Of a stretch of 64,000 bases of DNA, positions 8,001-22,258 are shown one piece after another. Under the pieces are notes generated by a model. The model saw only the letters and a list, made by a program, of their open reading frames with translations, was not told the origin of the DNA and did not search any database. The stretch is taken from assembly GCA_943737045.1 (NCBI GenBank), contig CALSFV010000237.1, forward strand, positions 434,001-498,000, given 5' to 3'. The position numbers and the translations under genes are program-made. The DNA is from Parapristionchus giblindavisi (Eukaryota; Nematoda; Chromadorea; Rhabditida; Diplogasteridae). How positions within the stretch are numbered: the stretch's first letter is position 1; each line of letters starts with the position of its first letter.

Positions 8001-11000
8001 GCCACTTCAGCCGAATTAACAAAATTGAATTATGCTTTTTTGGCAATAAAGAATTCGTGTCAAGTTAATATATTATCGAATCTTATCGTAGCATATACCA
8101 CGTGAAAGAGCAAAAAATTCTGAATAATCTACACTTCAGTTCATGTCAAACTGTAATGCTGTGTTGATTCCACAATGCAATAAGTACAAAAGTAGCTTTC
8201 ACTCTGATAAGACCAAAACAATACCTGAAATGAAAAATTTTCTGCTAAACCCAGCATGTCATATACCAAACGAAAGAGCAAAAAATTCTGAGTATTTTGC
8301 ACGTTCCCATGTTGAACAACGGCCACTTCAGCCGAATTAACAAAATTGAATTATGCTTTTTTGGCAATAAAGAATTCGTGTCAAGTTAATATATTATCGA
8401 ATCTTATCGTAGCATATACCACGTGAAAGAGCAAAAAATTCTGAATAATCTACACTTCAGTTCATGTCAAACTGTAATGCTGTGTTGATTCCACAATGCA
8501 ATAAGTACAAAAGTAGCTTTCACTCTGATAAGACCAAAACAATACCTGAAATGAAAAATTTTCTGCTAAACCCAGCGTGTCATATACCAAACGAAAGAGC
8601 AAAAAATTCTGAGGATTTTGCACGTTCCCATGTTGAACAACGGCCACTTCAGCCGAATTAACAAAATTGAATTATGCTTTTTTGGCAATAAAGAATTCGT
8701 GTCAAGTTAATATATTATCGAATCTTATCGTAGCATATACCACGTGAAAGAGCAAAAATTCTGAATAATCTACACTTCAGTTCATGTCAAACTGTAATGC
8801 TGTGTTGATTCCACAATGCAATAAGTACAAAAGTATCTTTCACTCTGATAAGACCAAAACAATACCTGAAATGAAAAATTTTCTGCTAAACCCAGCGTGT
8901 CATATACCAAACGAAAGAGCAATAAATTCTGAGTATTTTGCACGTTCCCATGTTGAACAACGGCCACTTCAGCCGAATTAACAAAATTGAATTATGCTTT
9001 TTTGGCAATAAAGAATTCGTGTCAAGTTAATATATTATCGAATCTTATCGTAGCATATACCACGTGAAAGAGCAAAAAATTCTGAATAATCTACACTTCA
9101 GTTCATGTCAAACTGTAATGCTGTGTTGATTCCACAATGCAATAAGTACAAAAGTAGCTTTCACTCTGATAAGACCAAAACAATACCTGAAATGAAAAAT
9201 TTTCTGCTAAACCCAGCGTGTCATATACCAAACGAAAGAGCAATAAATTCTGAGTATTTTGCACGTTCCCATGTTGAACAACTGCCACTTCAGCCGAATT
9301 AACAAAATTGAATTATGCTTTTTTGGCAATAAAGAATTCGTGTCAAGTTAATATATTATCGAATCTTATCGTAGCATATACCACGTGAAAGAGCAAAAAA
9401 TTCTGAATAATCTACACTTCAGTTCATGTCAAACTGTAATGCTGTGTTGATTCCACAATGCAATAAGTACAAAAGTAGCTTTCACTCTGATAAGACCAAA
9501 ACAATACCTGAAATGAAAAATTTTCTGCTAAACCCAGCGTGTCATATACCAAACGAAAGAGCAAAAAATTCTGAGTATTTTGCACGTTCCCATGTTGAAC
9601 AACGGCCACTTCAGCCGAATTAACAAAATTGAATTATGCTTTTTTGGCAATAAAGAATTCGTGTCAAGTTAATATATTATCGAATCTTATCGTAGCATAT
9701 ACCACGTGAAAGAGCAAAAAATTCTGAATAATCTACACTTCAGTTCATGTCAAACTGTAATGCTGTGTTGATTCCACAATGCAATAAGTACAAAAGTAGC
9801 TTTCACTCTGATAAGACCAAAACAATACCTGAAATGAAAAATTTTCTGCTAAACCCAGCGTGTCATATACCAAACGAAAGAGCAATAAATTCTGAGTATT
9901 TTGCACGTTCCCATGTTGAACAACGGCCACTTCAGCCGAATTAACAAAATTGAATTATGCTTTTTTGGCAATAAAGAATTCGTGTCAAGTTAATATATTA
10001 TCGAATCTTATCGTAGCATATACCACGTGAAAGAGCAAAAAATTCTGAATAATCTACACTTCAGTTCATGTCAAACTGTAATGTTGTGTTGATTCCACAA
10101 TGCAATAAGTACAAAAGTAGCTTTCACTCTGATAAGACCAAAACAATACCTGAAATGAAAAATTTTCTGCTAAATCCAGCGTGTCATATACCAAACGAAA
10201 GAGCAAAAAATTCTGAGTATTTTGCACGTTCCCATGTTGAACAACGGCCACTTCAGCCGAATTAACAAAATTGAATTATGCTTTTTTGGCAATAAAGAAT
10301 TCGTGTCAAGTTAATATATTATCGAATCTTATCGTAGCATATACCACGTGAAAGAGCAAAAAATTCTGAATAATCTACACTTCAGTTCATGTCAAACTGT
10401 AATGCTGTGTTGATTCCACAATGCAATAAGTACAAAAGTAGCTTTCACTCTGATAAAACCAAAACAATACCTGAAATGAAAAATTTTCTGCTAAACCCAG
10501 CGTGTCATATACCAAACGAAAGAGCAATAAATTCTGAGTATTTTGCACGTTCCCATGTTGAACAACGGCCACTTCAGCCGAATTAACAAAATTGAATTAT
10601 GCTTTTTTGGCAATAAAGAATTCGTGTCAAGTTAATATATTATCGAATCTTATCGTAGCATATACCACGTGAAAGAGCAAAAAATTCTGAATAATCTACA
10701 CTTCAGTTCATGTCAAACTGTAATGCTGTGTTGATTCCACAATGCAATAAGTACAAAAGTAGCTTTCACTCTGATAAGACCAAAACAATACCTGAAATGA
10801 AAAATTTTCTGCTAAACCCAGCGTGTCATATACCAAACGAAAGAGCAATAAATTCTGAGTATTTTGCACGTTCCCATGTTGAACAACGGCCACTTCAGCC
10901 GAATTAACAAAATTGAATTATGCTTTTTTGGCAATAAAGAATTCGTGTCAAGTTAATATATTATCGAATCTTATCGTAGCATATACCACGTGAAAGAGCA

Positions 11001-11030
11001 AAAAATTCTGAATAATCTACACTTCAGTTC
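5019..11030. repeat. Satellite block of mixed unit variants
   Basis: Immediately right of the transposon the units switch to the gcatgtcat class, often with caaaaaattctgag, and are interspersed with caataaat units at 5897, 6860, 9105, 9747 and 10389-11030. Two private changes sit at the same codon in successive units: tttcatcta (5352-5360) and tttcagcta (5673-5681). The first ggatttt/gcgata unit is at 7502, followed by the first 5-A spacing. No clean higher-order period was seen in this stretch. Confidence 0.6.
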
Positions 11031-14000
11031 ATGTCAAACTGTAATGCTGTGTTGATTCCACAATGCAATAAGTACAAAAGTAGCTTTCACTCTGATAAGA
11101 CCAAAACAATACCTGAAATGAAAAATTTTCTGCTAAACCCAGCGTGTCATATACCAAACGAAAGAGCAATAAATTCTGAGTATTTTGCACGTTCCCATGT
11201 TGAACAACGGCCACTTCAGCCGAATTAACAAAATTGAATTATGCTTTTTTGGCAATAAAGAATTCGTGTCAAGTTAATATATTATCGAATCTTATCGTAG
11301 CATATACCACGTGAAAGAGCAAAAAATTCTGAATAATCTACACTTCAGTTCATGTCAAACTGTAATGCTGTGTTGATTCCACAATGCAATAAGTACAAAA
11401 GTAGCTTTCACTCTGATAAGACCAAAACAATACCTGAAATGAAAAATTTTCTGCTAAACCCAGCGTGTCATATACCAAACGAAAGAGCAAAAAATTCTGA
11501 GTATTTTGCACGTTCCCATGTTGAACAACGGCCACTTCAGCCGAATTAACAAAATTGAATTATGCTTTTTTGGCAATAAAGAATTCGTGTCAAGTTAATA
11601 TATTATCGAATCTTATCGTAGCATATACCACGTGAAAGAGCAAAAAATTCTGAATAATCTACACTTCAGTTCATGTCAAACTGTAATGCTGTGTTGATTC
11701 CACAATGCAATAAGTACAAAAGTAGCTTTCACTCTGATAAGACCAAAACAATACCTGAAATGAAAAAATTTCTGCTAAACCCAGCATGTCATATACCAAA
11801 CGAAAGAGCAAAAAATTCTGAGTATTTTGCACGTTCCCATGTTGAACAACGGCCACTTCAGCCGAATTAACAAAATTGAATTATGCTTTTTTGGCAATAA
11901 AGAATTCGTGTCAAGTTAATATATTATCGAATCTTATCGTAGCATATACCACGTGAAAGAGCAAAAAATTCTGAATAATCTACACTTCAGTTCATGTCAA
12001 ACTGTAATGCTGTGTTGATTCCACAATGCGATAAGTACAAAAGTAGCTTTCACTCTGATAAGACCAAAACAATACCTGAAATGAAAAATTTTCTGCTAAA
12101 CCCAGCGTGTCATATACCAAACGAAAGAGCAAAAAATTCTGAGGATTTTGCACGTTCCCATGTTGAACAACGGCCACTTCAGCCGAATTAACAAAATTGA
12201 ATTATGCTTTTTTGGCAATAAAGAATTCGTGTCAAGTTAATATATTATCGAATCTTATCGTAGCATATACCACGTGAAAGAGCAAAAATTCTGAATAATC
12301 TACACTTCAGTTCATGTCAAACTGTAATGCTGTGTTGATTCCACAATGCAATAAGTACAAAAGTATCTTTCACTCTGATAAGACCAAAACAATACCTGAA
12401 ATGAAAAATTTTCTGCTAAACCCAGCATGTCATATACCAAACGAAAGAGCAAAAAATTCTGAGTATTTTGCACGTTCCCATGTTGAACAACGGCCACTTC
12501 AGCCGAATTAACAAAATTGAATTATGCTTTTTTGGCAATAAAGAATTCGTGTCAAGTTAATATATTATCGAATCTTATCGTAGCATATACCACGTGAAAG
12601 AGCAAAAAATTCTGAATAATCTACACTTCAGTTCATGTCAAACTGTAATGCTGTGTTGATTCCACAATGCAATAAGTACAAAAGTAGCTTTCACTCTGAT
12701 AAGACCAAAACAATACCTGAAATGAAAAATTTTCTGCTAAACCCAGCGTGTCATATACCAAACGAAAGAGCAATAAATTCTGAGTATTTTGCACGTTCCC
12801 ATGTTGAACAACGGCCACTTCAGCCGAATTAACAAAATTGAATTATGCTTTTTTGGCAATAAAGAATTCGTGTCAAGTTAATATATTATCGAATCTTATC
12901 GTAGCATATACCACGTGAAAGAGCAAAAAATTCTGAATAATCTACACTTCAGTTCATGTCAAACTGTAATGCTGTGTTGATTCCACAATGCAATAAGTAC
13001 AAAAGTAGCTTTCACTCTGATAAGACCAAAACAATACCTGAAATGAAAAAATTTCTGCTAAACCCAGCATGTCATATACCAAACGAAAGAGCAAAAAATT
13101 CTGAGTATTTTGCACGTTCCCATGTTGAACAACGGCCACTTCAGCCGAATTAACAAAATTGAATTATGCTTTTTTGGCAATAAAGAATTCGTGTCAATTT
13201 AATATATTATCGAATCTTATCGTAGCATATACCACGTGAAAGAGCAAAAAATTCTGATTAATCTACACTTCAGTTCATGTCAAACTGTAATGCTGTGTTG
13301 ATTCCACAATGCAATAAGTACAAAAGTAGCTTTCACTCTGATAAGACCAAAACAATACCTGAAATGAAAAATTTTCTGCTAAACCCAGCGTGTCATATAC
13401 CAAACGAAAGAGCAAAAAATTCTGAGTATTTTGCACGTTCCCATGTTGAACAACGGCCACTTCAGCCGAATTAACAAAATTGAATTATGCTTTTTTGGCA
13501 ATAAAGAATTCGTGTCAAGTTAATATATTATCGAATCTTATCGTAGCATATACCACGTGAAAGAGCAAAAAATTCTGAATAATCTACACTTCAGTTCATG
13601 TCAAACTGTAATGCTGTGTTGATTCCACAATGCAATAAGTACAAAAGTAGCTTTCACTCTGATAAGACCAAAACAATACCTGAAATGAAAAAATTTCTGC
13701 TAAACCCAGCATGTCATATACCAAACGAAAGAGCAAAAAATTCTGAGTATTTTGCACGTTCCCATGTTGAACAACGGCCACTTCAGCCGAATTAACAAAA
13801 TTGAATTATGCTTTTTTGGCAATAAAGAATTCGTGTCAAGTTAATATATTATCGAATCTTATCGTAGCATATACCACGTGAAAGAGCAAAAAATTCTGAA
13901 TAATCTACACTTCAGTTCATGTCAAACTGTAATGCTGTGTTGATTCCACAATGCAATAAGTACAAAAGTAGCTTTCACTCTGATAAGACCAAAACAATAC

Positions 14001-17000
14001 CTGAAATGAAAAAATTTCTGCTAAACCCAGCATGTCATATACCAAACGAAAGAGCAAAAAATTCTGAGTATTTTGCACGTTCCCATGTTGAACAACGGCC
14101 ACTTCAGCCGAATTAACAAAATTGAATTATGCTTTTTTGGCAATAAAGAATTCGTGTCAATTTAATATATTATCGAATCTTATCGTAGCATATACCACGT
14201 GAAAGAGCAAAAAATTCTGATTAATCTACACTTCAGTTCATGTCAAACTGTAATGCTGTGTTGATTCCACAATGCAATAAGTACAAAAGTAGCTTTCACT
14301 CTGATAAGACCAAAACAATACCTGAAATGAAAAATTTTCTGCTAAACCCAGCGTGTCATATACCAAACGAAAGAGCAAAAAATTCTGAGTATTTTGCACG
14401 TTCCCATGTTGAACAACGGCCACTTCAGCCGAATTAACAAAATTGAATTATGCTTTTTTGGCAATAAAGAATTCGTGTCAAGTTAATATATTATCGAATC
14501 TTATCGTAGCATATACCACGTGAAAGAGCAAAAAATTCTGAATAATCTACACTTCAGTTCATGTCAAACTGTAATGCTGTGTTGATTCCACAATGCAATA
14601 AGTACAAAAGTAGCTTTCACTCTGATAAGACCAAAACAATACCTGAAATGAAAAATTTTCTGCTAAACCCAGCGTGTCATATACCACACGAAAGAGCAAA
14701 AAATTCTGAGTATTTTGCACGTTCCCATGTTGAACAACGGCCACTTCAGCCGAATTAACAAAATTGAATTATGCTTTTTTGGCAATAAAGAATTCGTGTC
14801 AAGTTAATATATTATCGAATCTTATCGTAGCATATACCACGTGAAAGAGCAAAAAATTCTGAATAATCTACACTTCAGTTCATGTCAAACTGTAATGCTG
14901 TGTTGATTCCACAATGCAATAAGTACAAAAGTAGCTTTCACTCTGATAAGACCAAAACAATACCTGAAATGAAAAAATTTCTGCTAAACCCAGCATGTCA
15001 TATACCAAACGAAAGAGCAAAAAATTCTGAGTATTTTGCACGTTCCCATGTTGAACAACGGCCACTTCAGCCGAATTAACAAAATTGAATTATGCTTTTT
15101 TGGCAATAAAGAATTCGTGTCAATTTAATATATTATCGAATCTTATCGTAGCATATACCACGTGAAAGAGCAAAAAATTCTGATTAATCTACACTTCAGT
15201 TCATGTCAAACTGTAATGCTGTGTTGATTCCACAATGCAATAAGTACAAAAGTAGCTTTCACTCTGATAAGACCAAAACAATACCTGAAATGAAAAATTT
15301 TCTGCTAAACCCAGCGTGTCATATACCAAACGAAAGAGCAAAAAATTCTGAGTATTTTGCACGTTCCCATGTTGAACAACGGCCACTTCAGCCGAATTAA
15401 CAAAATTGAATTATGCTTTTTTGGCAATAAAGAATTCGTGTCAAGTTAATATATTATCGAATCTTATCGTAGCATATACCACGTGAAAGAGCAAAAAATT
15501 CTGAATAATCTACACTTCAGTTCATGTCAAACTGTAATGCTGTGTTGATTCCACAATGCAATAAGTACAAAAGTAGCTTTCACTCTGATAAGACCAAAAC
15601 AATACCTGAAATGAAAAAATTTCTGCTAAACCCAGCATGTCATATACCAAACGAAAGAGCAAAAAATTCTGAGTATTTTGCACGTTCCCATGTTGAACAA
15701 CGGCCACTTCAGCCGAATTAACAAAATTGAATTATGCTTTTTTGGCAATAAAGAATTCGTGTCAAGTTAATATATTATCGAATCTTATCGTAGCATATAC
15801 CACGTGAAAGAGCAAAAAATTCTGAATAATCTACACTTCAGTTCATGTCAAACTGTAATGCTGTGTTGATTCCACAATGCGATAAGTACAAAAGTAGCTT
15901 TCACTCTGATAAGACCAAAACAATACCTGAAATGAAAAATTTTCTGCTAAACCCAGCGTGTCATATACCAAACGAAAGAGCAAAAAATTCTGAGGATTTT
16001 GCACGTTCCCATGTTGAACAACGGCCACTTCAGCCGAATTAACAAAATTGAATTATGCTTTTTTGGCAATAAAGAATTCGTGTCAAGTTAATATATTATC
16101 GAATCTTATCGTAGCATATACCACGTGAAAGAGCAAAAATTCTGAATAATCTACACTTCAGTTCATGTCAAACTGTAATGCTGTGTTGATTCCACAATGC
16201 AATAAGTACAAAAGTATCTTTCACTCTGATAAGACCAAAACAATACCTGAAATGAAAAATTTTCTGCTAAACCCAGCATGTCATATACCAAACGAAAGAG
16301 CAAAAAATTCTGAGTATTTTGCACGTTCCCATGTTGAACAACGGCCACTTCAGCCGAATTAACAAAATTGAATTATGCTTTTTTGGCAATAAAGAATTCG
16401 TGTCAAGTTAATATATTATCGAATCTTATCGTAGCATATACCACGTGAAAGAGCAAAAAATTCTGAATAATCTACACTTCAGTTCATGTCAAACTGTAAT
16501 GCTGTGTTGATTCCACAATGCAATAAGTACAAAAGTAGCTTTCACTCTGATAAGACCAAAACAATACCTGAAATGAAAAATTTTCTGCTAAACCCAGCGT
16601 GTCATATACCAAACGAAAGAGCAATAAATTCTGAGTATTTTGCACGTTCCCATGTTGAACAACGGCCACTTCAGCCGAATTAACAAAATTGAATTATGCT
16701 TTTTTGGCAATAAAGAATTCGTGTCAAGTTAATATATTATCGAATCTTATCGTAGCATATACCACGTGAAAGAGCAAAAAATTCTGAATAATCTACACTT
16801 CAGTTCATGTCAAACTGTAATGCTGTGTTGATTCCACAATGCAATAAGTACAAAAGTAGCTTTCACTCTGATAAGACCAAAACAATACCTGAAATGAAAA
16901 AATTTCTGCTAAACCCAGCATGTCATATACCAAACGAAAGAGCAAAAAATTCTGAGTATTTTGCACGTTCCCATGTTGAACAACGGCCACTTCAGCCGAA

Positions 17001-20000
17001 TTAACAAAATTGAATTATGCTTTTTTGGCAATAAAGAATTCGTGTCAATTTAATATATTATCGAATCTTATCGTAGCATATACCACGTGAAAGAGCAAAA
17101 AATTCTGATTAATCTACACTTCAGTTCATGTCAAACTGTAATGCTGTGTTGATTCCACAATGCAATAAGTACAAAAGTAGCTTTCACTCTGATAAGACCA
17201 AAACAATACCTGAAATGAAAAATTTTCTGCTAAACCCAGCGTGTCATATACCAAACGAAAGAGCAAAAAATTCTGAGTATTTTGCACGTTCCCATGTTGA
17301 ACAACGGCCACTTCAGCCGAATTAACAAAATTGAATTATGCTTTTTTGGCAATAAAGAATTCGTGTCAAGTTAATATATTATCGAATCTTATCGTAGCAT
17401 ATACCACGTGAAAGAGCAAAAAATTCTGAATAATCTACACTTCAGTTCATGTCAAACTGTAATGCTGTGTTGATTCCACAATGCAATAAGTACAAAATTA
17501 GCTTTCACTCTGATAAGACCAAAACAATACCTGAAATGAAAAAATTTCTGCTAAACCCAGCATGTCATATACCAAACGAAAGAGCAAAAAATTCTGAGTA
17601 TTTTGCACGTTCCCATGTTGAACAACGGCCACTTCAGCCGAATTAACAAAATTGAATTATGCTTTTTTGGCAATAAAGAATTCGTGTCAAGTTAATATAT
17701 TATCGAATCTTATCGTAGCATATACCACGTGAAAGAGCAAAAAATTCTGAATAATCTACACTTCAGTTCATGTCAAACTGTAATGCTGTGTTGATTCCAC
17801 AATGCGATAAGTACAAAAGTAGCTTTCACTCTGATAAGACCAAAACAATACCTGAAATGAAAAATTTTCTGCTAAACCCAGCGTGTCATATACCAAACGA
17901 AAGAGCAAAAAATTCTGAGGATTTTGCACGTTCCCATGTTGAACAACGGCCACTTCAGCCGAATTAACAAAATTGAATTATGCTTTTTTGGCAATAAAGA
18001 ATTCGTGTCAAGTTAATATATTATCGAATCTTATCGTAGCATATACCACGTGAAAGAGCAAAAATTCTGAATAATCTACACTTCAGTTCATGTCAAACTG
18101 TAATGCTGTGTTGATTCCACAATGCAATAAGTACAAAAGTATCTTTCACTCTGATAAGACCAAAACAATACCTGAAATGAAAAATTTTCTGCTAAACCCA
18201 GCATGTCATATACCAAACGAAAGAGCAAAAAATTCTGAGTATTTTGCACGTTCCCATGTTGAACAACGGCCACTTCAGCCGAATTAACAAAATTGAATTA
18301 TGCTTTTTTGGCAATAAAGAATTCGTGTCAAGTTAATATATTATCGAATCTTATCGTAGCATATACCACGTGAAAGAGCAAAAAATTCTGAATAATCTAC
18401 ACTTCAGTTCATGTCAAACTGTAATGCTGTGTTGATTCCACAATGCAATAAGTACAAAAGTAGCTTTCACTCTGATAAGACCAAAACAATACCTGAAATG
18501 AAAAATTTTCTGCTAAACCCAGCGTGTCATATACCAAACGAAAGAGCAATAAATTCTGAGTATTTTGCACGTTCCCATGTTGAACAACGGCCACTTCAGC
18601 CGAATTAACAAAATTGAATTATGCTTTTTTGGCAATAAAGAATTCGTGTCAAGTTAATATATTATCGAATCTTATCGTAGCATATACCACGTGAAAGAGC
18701 AAAAAATTCTGAATAATCTACACTTCAGTTCATGTCAAACTGTAATGCTGTGTTGATTCCACAATGCAATAAGTACAAAAGTAGCTTTCACTCTGATAAG
18801 ACCAAAACAATACCTGAAATGAAAAAATTTCTGCTAAACCCAGCATGTCATATACCAAACGAAAGAGCAAAAAATTCTGAGTATTTTGCACGTTCCCATG
18901 TTGAACAACGGCCACTTCAGCCGAATTAACAAAATTGAATTATGCTTTTTTGGCAATAAAGAATTCGTGTCAATTTAATATATTATCGAATCTTATCGTA
19001 GCATATACCACGTGAAAGAGCAAAAAATTCTGATTAATCTACACTTCAGTTCATGTCAAACTGTAATGCTGTGTTGATTCCACAATGCAATAAGTACAAA
19101 AGTAGCTTTCACTCTGATAAGACCAAAACAATACCTGAAATGAAAAATTTTCTGCTAAACCCAGCGTGTCATATACCAAACGAAAGAGCAAAAAATTCTG
19201 AGTATTTTGCACGTTCCCATGTTGAACAACGGCCACTTCAGCCGAATTAACAAAATTGAATTATGCTTTTTTGGCAATAAAGAATTCGTGTCAAGTTAAT
19301 ATATTATCGAATCTTATCGTAGCATATACCACGTGAAAGAGCAAAAAATTCTGAATAATCTACACTTCAGTTCATGTCAAACTGTAATGCTGTGTTGATT
19401 CCACAATGCAATAAGTACAAAAGTAGCTTTCACTCTGATAAGACCAAAACAATACCTGAAATGAAAAAATTTCTGCTAAACCCAGCATGTCATATACCAA
19501 ACGAAAGAGCAAAAAATTCTGAGTATTTTGCACGTTCCCATGTTGAACAACGGCCACTTCAGCCGAATTAACAAAATTGAATTATGCTTTTTTGGCAATA
19601 AAGAATTCGTGTCAAGTTAATATATTATCGAATCTTATCGTAGCATATACCACGTGAAAGAGCAAAAAATTCTGAATAATCTACACTTCAGTTCATGTCA
19701 AACTGTAATGCTGTGTTGATTCCACAATGCGATAAGTACAAAAGTAGCTTTCACTCTGATAAGACCAAAACAATACCTGAAATGAAAAATTTTCTGCTAA
19801 ACCCAGCGTGTCATATACCAAACGAAAGAGCAAAAAATTCTGAGGATTTTGCACGTTCCCATGTTGAACAACGGCCACTTCAGCCGAATTAACAAAATTG
19901 AATTATGCTTTTTTGGCAATAAAGAATTCGTGTCAAGTTAATATATTATCGAATCTTATCGTAGCATATACCACGTGAAAGAGCAAAAATTCTGAATAAT

Positions 20001-20066
20001 CTACACTTCAGTTCATGTCAAACTGTAATGCTGTGTTGATTCCACAATGCAATAAGTACAAAAGTA
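11000..20066 (+). repeat. Copy 1 of a roughly 9-kb intra-array duplication
   Basis: The order of unit variants from about 11000 to 20066 is the same as at 38267-47333, with every unit start offset by exactly 27,267 bp (for example 11352/38619, 14561/41828, 17449/44716, 19695/46962). Rare markers match: ccacacgaaa at 14561/41828 and aaaattagc at 17449/44716. Left of about 11000 the copies differ by an A5/A6 indel. On the right the first mismatch is g at 20067 versus t at 47334. Confidence 0.85.
11673..19694. repeat. Hexameric higher-order repeat, first block
   Basis: Six-unit groups with the variant order K-D-S-A-K-B recur from 11673, 15524 and 17449, with a partial copy from 19374. The group starting at 13598 has the order K-K-B-B-K-B. 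Here K is aaaaaattt with gcatg; D is gcgata with gaggatt and a following 5-A tract; S is tatcttt; A is caataaat; and B is preceded by tcaattta and ctgattaatc. Successive group starts are 1925, 1926, 1925 and 1925 bp apart, one base less than 6 x 321 whenever the D unit brings its 5-A tract. Multi-unit periodicity of this kind reflects unequal exchange or conversion acting on blocks of units. Confidence 0.85.
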
Positions 20067-20976
20067 GCTTTCACTCTGATAAGACCAAAACAATACCTGA
20101 AATGAAAAATTTTCTGCTAAACCCAGCATGTCATATACCAAACGAAAGAGCAAAAAATTCTGAGTATTTTGCACGTTCCCATGTTGAACAACGGCCACTT
20201 CAGCCGAATTAACAAAATTGAATTATGCTTTTTTGGCAATAAAGAATTCGTGTCAAGTTAATATATTATCGAATCTTATCGTAGCATATACCACGTGAAA
20301 GAGCAAAAAATTCTGAATAATCTACACTTCAGTTCATGTCAAACTGTAATGCTGTGTTGATTCCACAATGCGATAAGTACAAAAGTAGCTTTCACTCTGA
20401 TAAGACCAAAACAATACCTGAAATGAAAAATTTTCTGCTAAACCCAGCGTGTCATATACCAAACGAAAGAGCAAAAAATTCTGAGGATTTTGCACGTTCC
20501 CATGTTGAACAACGGCCACTTCAGCCGAATTAACAAAATTGAATTATGCTTTTTTGGCAATAAAGAATTCGTGTCAAGTTAATATATTATCGAATCTTAT
20601 CGTAGCATATACCACGTGAAAGAGCAAAAATTCTGAATAATCTACACTTCAGTTCATGTCAAACTGTAATGCTGTGTTGATTCCACAATGCAATAAGTAC
20701 AAAAGTAGCTTTCACTCTGATAAGACCAAAACAATACCTGAAATGAAAAATTTTCTGCTAAACCCAGCATGTCATATACCAAACGAAAGAGCAAAAAATT
20801 CTGAGTATTTTGCACGTTCCCATGTTGAACAACGGCCACTTCAGCCGAATTAACAAAATTGAATTATGCTTTTTTGGCAATAAAGAATTCGTGTCAAGTT
20901 AATATATTATCGAATCTTATCGTAGCATATACCACGTGAAAGAGCAAAAAATTCTGAATAATCTACACTTCAGTTC
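19695..20976. repeat. Dimeric repeat of D and C units
   Basis: Units alternate gcgata/gaggatt, then gcatg/gagtatt, twice (19695, 20015, 20336, 20656), giving a 641-bp dimer period. The next unit (20977) carries gcgata together with caataaat, a combination that suggests recombination between classes. Confidence 0.65.
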
Positions 20977-22258
20977 ATGTCAAACTGTAATGCTGTGTTG
21001 ATTCCACAATGCGATAAGTACAAAAGTAGCTTTCACTCTGATAAGACCAAAACAATACCTGAAATGAAAAATTTTCTGCTAAACCCAGCGTGTCATATAC
21101 CAAACGAAAGAGCAATAAATTCTGAGTATTTTGCACGTTCCCATGTTGAACAACGGCCACTTCAGCCGAATTAACAAAATTGAATTATGCTTTTTTGGCA
21201 ATAAAGAATTCGTGTCAAGTTAATATATTATCGAATCTTATCGTAGCATATACCACGTGAAAGAGCAAAAAATTCTGAATAATCTACACTTCAGTTCATG
21301 TCAAACTGTAATGCTGTGTTGATTCCACAATGCGATAAGTACAAAAGTAGCTTTCACTCTGATAAGACCAAAACAATACCTGAAATGAAAAATTTTCTGC
21401 TAAACCCAGCGTGTCATATACCAAACGAAAGAGCAAAAAATTCTGAGGATTTTGCACGTTCCCATGTTGAACAACGGCCACTTCAGCCGAATTAACAAAA
21501 TTGAATTATGCTTTTTTGGCAATAAAGAATTCGTGTCAAGTTAATATATTATCGAATCTTATCGTAGCATATACCACGTGAAAGAGCAAAAATTCTGAAT
21601 AATCTACACTTCAGTTCATGTCAAACTGTAATGCTGTGTTGATTCCACAATGCAATAAGTACAAAAGTATCTTTCACTCTGATAAGACCAAAACAATACC
21701 TGAAATGAAAAATTTTCTGCTAAACCCAGCGTGTCATATACCAAACGAAAGAGCAATAAATTCTGAGTATTTTGCACGTTCCCATGTTGAACAACGGCCA
21801 CTTCAGCCGAATTAACAAAATTGAATTATGCTTTTTTGGCAATAAAGAATTCGTGTCAAGTTAATATATTATCGAATCTTATCGTAGCATATACCACGTG
21901 AAAGAGCAAAAAATTCTGAATAATCTACTCTTCAGTTCATGTCAAACTGTAATGCTGTGTTGATTCCACAATGCAATAAGTACAAAAGTAGCTTTCACTC
22001 TGATAAGACCAAAACAATACCTGAAATGAAAAATTTTCTGCTAAACCCAGCATGTCATATACCAAACGAAAGAGCAAAAAATTCTGAGTATTTTGCACGT
22101 TCCCATGTTGAACAACGGCCACTTCAGCCGAATTAACAAAATTGAATTATGCTTTTTGGCAATAAAGAATTCGTGTCAAGTTAATATATTATCGAATCTT
22201 ATCGTAGCATATACCACGTGAAAGAGCAAAAAATTCTGAATAATCTACACTTCAGTTC

